NCBI RefSeq assembly: GCF_028858725.1
Contig: NC_084761.1
Span: 38,490,501 to 38,554,500 of the forward strand
Direction: 5' to 3'
Source: Colius striatus
Lineage: Eukaryota; Chordata; Aves; Coliiformes; Coliidae
DNA length: 64,000 nucleotides
This document shows, piece after piece, positions 59,498-64,000 of the stretch; within the stretch, counting starts at the first letter, position 1; every line of letters starts with the position of its first letter. A model generated the notes under the pieces. It was given only the letters and a program-made list of their open reading frames with translations. It made no database searches and was not told the origin of the DNA. The translations under genes were made by a program, and so were the position numbers.

Positions 59498-62400
59498 GTA
59501 AAATGCATTATGCTGATGAAACATCTTAAAAACAATTTTGCTGCTGCAAATCCTTCACTGATTGAAACACAGTTGTTTTTCAGCCTTTGCTTTTCTTCCT
59601 TGTATTAAAAAAAACACAGTGCTACTCTTAGCCCATGCTTTTTTCTGGATGCATTTACCTTTTTATGTCCTTTACCTCTAGCTAATGTCTAGAAACTTAG
59701 CTCTCTTTCTCTGAGGCAAATTCTATTAAAAATCAGTAAAGTGAAGATAATCTTCCTATTATTTTAATTTTATAAAAACCTATATGCTTTCAGGAAGACT
59801 GAATTGAATTCTGTATGCTGTTCTTCATTCAAAATGTATGCTGCTTTATGAAAAAGTAGCTTCTAGCAATTTTATTTAGTTTGTTTTAAGTAAACTGAAA
59901 AATCTTTACAGCATTAGAAGAGGAACAGAAAGGTACGTCCTGTCTGCCTCAGATATGTTAGGCTTGTTAACATATTCTGATAGACTAAGTGCTGTCATAA
60001 ACTGGACAGTTCAAGGTCTTGTTCCTGATCTCTGACATGGATCTTGAGATACCTGAAACCACAATCTGCTGGTATCGGAAAATGTTGAAAAGACTTGGGT
60101 TGTGACCCAAAGGGTCTGATTTTCATCTGGTACATGGCAGAACTAAGCGTGAGGGCCTTATTTCTGCTTCACTGCCAACTAGAATAAAGACCTTATGGAA
60201 GTGAAGTAAAAGTACAACTTGATGTAGGTTATGATGGAAAAATACTACTTTTACTTTTTTTTTTTTTTTGGTAAAAAACCCCTTTTTTTCCTAAAGTATG
60301 TAAATAAAAACCTAATTTGCTGTACTTGAAAAATTATAAACTTCAAGCATGTTATCAGCCAACTGGTAAATTCTGACTTCTATTTCATGGCAAGCAAATG
60401 CAAGGAACTTAAGATGGTTTGTGATAAAGCCGCAGATGATCCCAGCACTAATTTCTTCTTTCTCCTTTTTTGTTGCTACATCATAACCGTGGAAAACATT
60501 TTTAGTAATGGCTGCTTGGGTCATCAGTTTTCTTAAGCGACTTACTTTTGTACCTTGATCATTAATGATATGGTTGTCATTGGCCTTCAAAAAGCTTCTG
60601 CTCTTGACTGAGCATAGGGTTTTTTTTTAAGAGTGGATTAGTTCCTATTACTTGGCTGTAATGAATGTATTCAATGGCAAATGACAGATATAGGAAGCTG
60701 AGGAGAAAAAATTATCTAAGGTGCTTTTGCTTGCATGAGATGACTGGTGCCATCAGTGACTGAAATACAGTGATTTGGCAGTTGGCATCTACTGTTTGTC
60801 ATTGCAAATTCTACTTAATAGAAATTCATCTTAATAGAAGCTTTTACAAATGGACTTGAATCCATTTGTAAATCTAGTTAGTTGCAGTATCAGGCTAGGT
60901 GAGAGACTGATAGTCCAGCCTGTCATGAAATGACAGGGGAGGTAACCTATGCCTTGAGTGAGTCTCTGGCTTAGAAAATTAAGTCCTGATTTACCCAATC
61001 ACTCTGAACAAGCCTCTTAACATTTCAGTGAGTGGAAAAGGAAGCTATGAATGCCCCCCTGCCTCCCAAGGGTCTTGTGTAACTTGGCTCTTGTGGCTTT
61101 GTAAATCAAGTATTTCAGATGCAAGGCAGCACAGCAGTTAGACTCAGTTGAAAAGTGAATCAGTAAATGATTAGATGCTAAAGAGTTCTCTTCATTTCCC
61201 CTTACATCCTCGATGCCTTAGGGGCTTTGCAGGTCATGAGAGGAACTCAATTAGCCTTGATGTACTCAATTATGACATTTGAAATCTCAACACTTAAAAA
61301 AGGCATAATTGGCAGAGCTGAGCAAAATGATCATTGGGTTCTGGCTCCGTCTCTGATTTACAGTTTTAGAGGTATGAATCTGTGAGGTCTAAAATGTGTC
61401 AGGAATTTGAGCTTCATCTGTATACAGTGATTTGTTACTGTCTCTTAGCAGATTGTCCTAATTTAGTTGAAACCACTTTCCCTTCATGCATGAACAAAAC
61501 TACTGGACAAGTGCATCTGCTTTCAGCCTGTGGCTCCTGCCTGTGTATGGGCTTGAAAACAATACTGTACCTGCTGGTGTATTACTTCAGTCCAAGTGCA
61601 TCAAGCAGGCGTTTGGCTTTGCAGGTGTCTCTTAGCCAAATGTCCAGACCCATCACCATTGCTGTCACTAAGCTGGTCTAACTTGAATTTGTCTTTATGT
61701 GGTTACTTGCTCTGCATTTCAGCTATGTGTCCATAGTGGAATTGCTACCATAGCACGCCAACTGCTAAACCATCATTGTGGCTTCATTTCATCATGGAAA
61801 AGTGACCTCATACACTCCCTAATCTCAGAGCAATCTCCCATTCCTCATTCAGTTTCTTCATCTCTGAAGTGCACTGTTTTATTTCTAGAGTCCCTGATTT
61901 GTTCATATTATGGGAAATATGGATTATATAGGGTGGGGCTACATGGACTGGCTCCCATGAGGTCATCTAGGAAGTAGATGTGTAGTATGTTAGCTCCTTC
62001 GTGGTAGCTGTCTATGTAGGTATTCAGTCCAGCAGTAAATGCAAGGTAAGCATATACCTCTTTCTGTATGAAGAGAATGACAGCTGAAAACAAAGTCCAG
62101 CTTTAGAAACTTGCCAGTTCATGTTGTTTAGTGGAGATTGCTTAAGATACAAATTGACCCTTTATTTAAAGATGCTTTCAAATCTCTTTTGTAGGGTGAA
62201 GAAGGTTGGTGTGTGCTTCTAAATATAATTATTTTCTTACAGAAGAGCTTGTTGCCCCAGGAAATATTCTTGCAGTCTAAGTCAAAGTAATTTGCAGAGA
62301 AAATGCTCATCTTATATAGGCAGAGAAATAATGCTAAGCTTCTGGTGATTAGTACAGGCAATGGCAGAGGGCTCCAGAGAAATTATGCTCTTTCTGAAGC

Positions 62401-64000
62401 ATCAGAGGGGTAGTCTGTCATCTTAGATATTTCCTCTGGCTACTCCAGGGTAGAGAATTTCCCACTGATGCCTAAAAAGCTCTCACAGGTGACTGGGGTT
62501 ATCAGCTCCTGTGGTAAAAGCCTTAGAAACATTTGCTTGGCAGTAAGGGCAGGAGTATGTGGCCTGCACTTGGGTGTCAAGGGCTTTTCCTCACCTACAA
62601 CTAACCATGTTTGCCACATTTGCTAAGCCCTGAGGGGATTCAATTCTTTATAAATAAACAATTCGCCCAAAAAGCAGAGGGTAAGTTAGCTGAAGAGGGT
62701 ATTTCAAGTTCAGTCTGAGGGAAGCAGGGCTACTTGTGTTGACCACCTATTGCTTTGGGATTTTTATGTTTTTTTCTGAGATACTAGATACCCGTTAACA
62801 CAAAATATTTTACACATATTCATGTAAGTCATTTAGGCACACTTACTGACTGTTAGTGGGAAATGACTGCTGTCATACAGAGCTGTCTGTACCTGCTGAA
62901 TGTTGATCATGTTCTGAGACAGACTTTGCCCTCACTTCAGAGTAAAAGCAATAACAGTTGAGTTATCTTATGAGTTATCGTAATACCTTATGGCATGTAA
63001 TCTCAGATCAAGCAGATGTGAGGAAGTAATCAAATTAAAATGTGTGAAAATAATAATATTGATCTAATGCCTGCTCAGCTGTCAGCTATGTATTTGCTAA
63101 GAGAACTGAATGCTTGAATTGTTCAAGTGGCTTTGAGTTAAATTTTTCAAGTCTGGATGAAGCTTCCTTCTTCAAACAACTTGTGTTTTACAGTTTTAGT
63201 TAATACGTCTCCAAAAAGAGCATGGGCTATTTTTTATTCTCTGTTTCATTTTAAACCTTGACTATTGTACACCATCTATAAAGCAGCTAATGTGGCCTGG
63301 GTGCAGCATACTTGGGTATTTGACCTTCCCCTGCCAGTGGTCTGAGGTGGAGGTTTCCTCTGAGGAGCGCATGGCTTTAAGTGAAGACTGTTTTCTGATA
63401 CTGCCCAGTGTCAGAGCTGCTCATTGCTGGCTTCCCTTGTCTATGCACAGCTTGGGCACGCGGAGAGGCAGCATTTGCTTTCCACAGGAAGCTGGAGAGC
63501 TCCAGCACCATAGGAAGGGGGAACTCTAGCTTCCCTGGCTATGCTGTGAGTGTGCTTCTGGGATCTGAAACAGCTTCATGTGTGCTCTTTGCAGGACAGC
63601 TGAGGAATTTGTTATGTGCTACTAAATACTTCAGATGTTTTGATCTTACTCTACTGTAAAGGAAGTGTTTTCAGTCAGCAAATTTTATAAATAGGTTTTT
63701 TGTAGGAAACCATAACATACAGCCTGCTTAATGGCTTCATTTAAGCACTCAAAACTTTCTCAGACTGTTAAAAGTAGCTGTCATCTCTATCTTTGCATGT
63801 CAACATTATATGTCCAGTTAGCTACTTGAATAACAAAGGTGCTTCTGCACTTTTGAGAGGTGGCTCACTGCTCTGGTGGCTGATGCCCATGGGTTGTGGC
63901 TGGGCATGTGTGGTGGAGGAGAGGCAGTATGGGATGAGTGTAAAGGCTTCAGTAATGCCTTCCAGTGTGCTTACTTGGACTTGGGGAAGATAGTGATAGC
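59498..64000 (+). other. LIN54: LIN54 intron 2 (start), no further exon seen
   Basis: None of the open frames resembles the next LIN54 segment, which in known proteins continues after KTVQ with a basic stretch. Poly(T) at about 60257-60270. A 92-codon minus-strand frame at 60312-60590 has no recognised family. Confidence 0.65.

Noticed and set aside
60312-60590. Minus-strand 92-codon open frame in LIN54 intron 2 with protein-like composition
   Set aside because: No family resemblance, no proper ATG start, and frames of this length are expected by chance in 64 kb. A retrocopy was considered, but no poly(A) or known parent was seen.

Overview
The window looks like nuclear DNA from a bird. CR1 retrotransposon copies dominate the repeats and carry the avian-type 3' tail (ATTCTATGATTCT). 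Endogenous-retrovirus LTRs are also present. The two host genes that can be read, COPS4 and LIN54, lie head to head as in other amniotes. The species cannot be fixed from the sequence alone.

Layout. (1) Bases 1-31.8 kb form a gene desert filled with repeats: a truncated class II-like endogenous retrovirus on the minus strand (2.0-4.3 kb), seven CR1 copies, an inverted pair of LTR-like repeats (12.4-13.2 and 24.0-24.9 kb), and a 576-bp solo LTR inserted into a CR1 tail (28.0-28.6 kb). I found no host exon here. (2) 31.8-41.5 kb is the complete COPS4 gene on the minus strand: ten coding exons giving an uninterrupted 406-residue protein, with a poly(A) signal at 31796-31801. (3) 41.3-43.0 kb is a CpG-rich bidirectional promoter with paired ETS motifs, an E-box, YY1 motifs, a perfect CRE, and TTYGAA sites of the kind LIN54 itself binds. 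(4) 42.1-64.0 kb is LIN54 on the plus strand: a CpG-rich first exon ending at 42092, a 16.7-kb first intron, the first conserved coding exon (58805-59497, residues 1-231), then the start of the next intron. The LIN54 CXC DNA-binding domains lie beyond the window.

Function. COPS4 is a subunit of the COP9 signalosome, which removes NEDD8 from cullins. LIN54 is the DNA-binding subunit of MuvB/DREAM, which controls cell-cycle genes. The shared promoter suggests co-expression in proliferating cells. No convincing undescribed system was found. The points most worth checking are an open frame in exon 1 that joins LIN54 in frame, possible LIN54 self-binding sites, a weak COPS4 exon 5 donor with an in-frame alternative six bases on, and the datable nested insertions.
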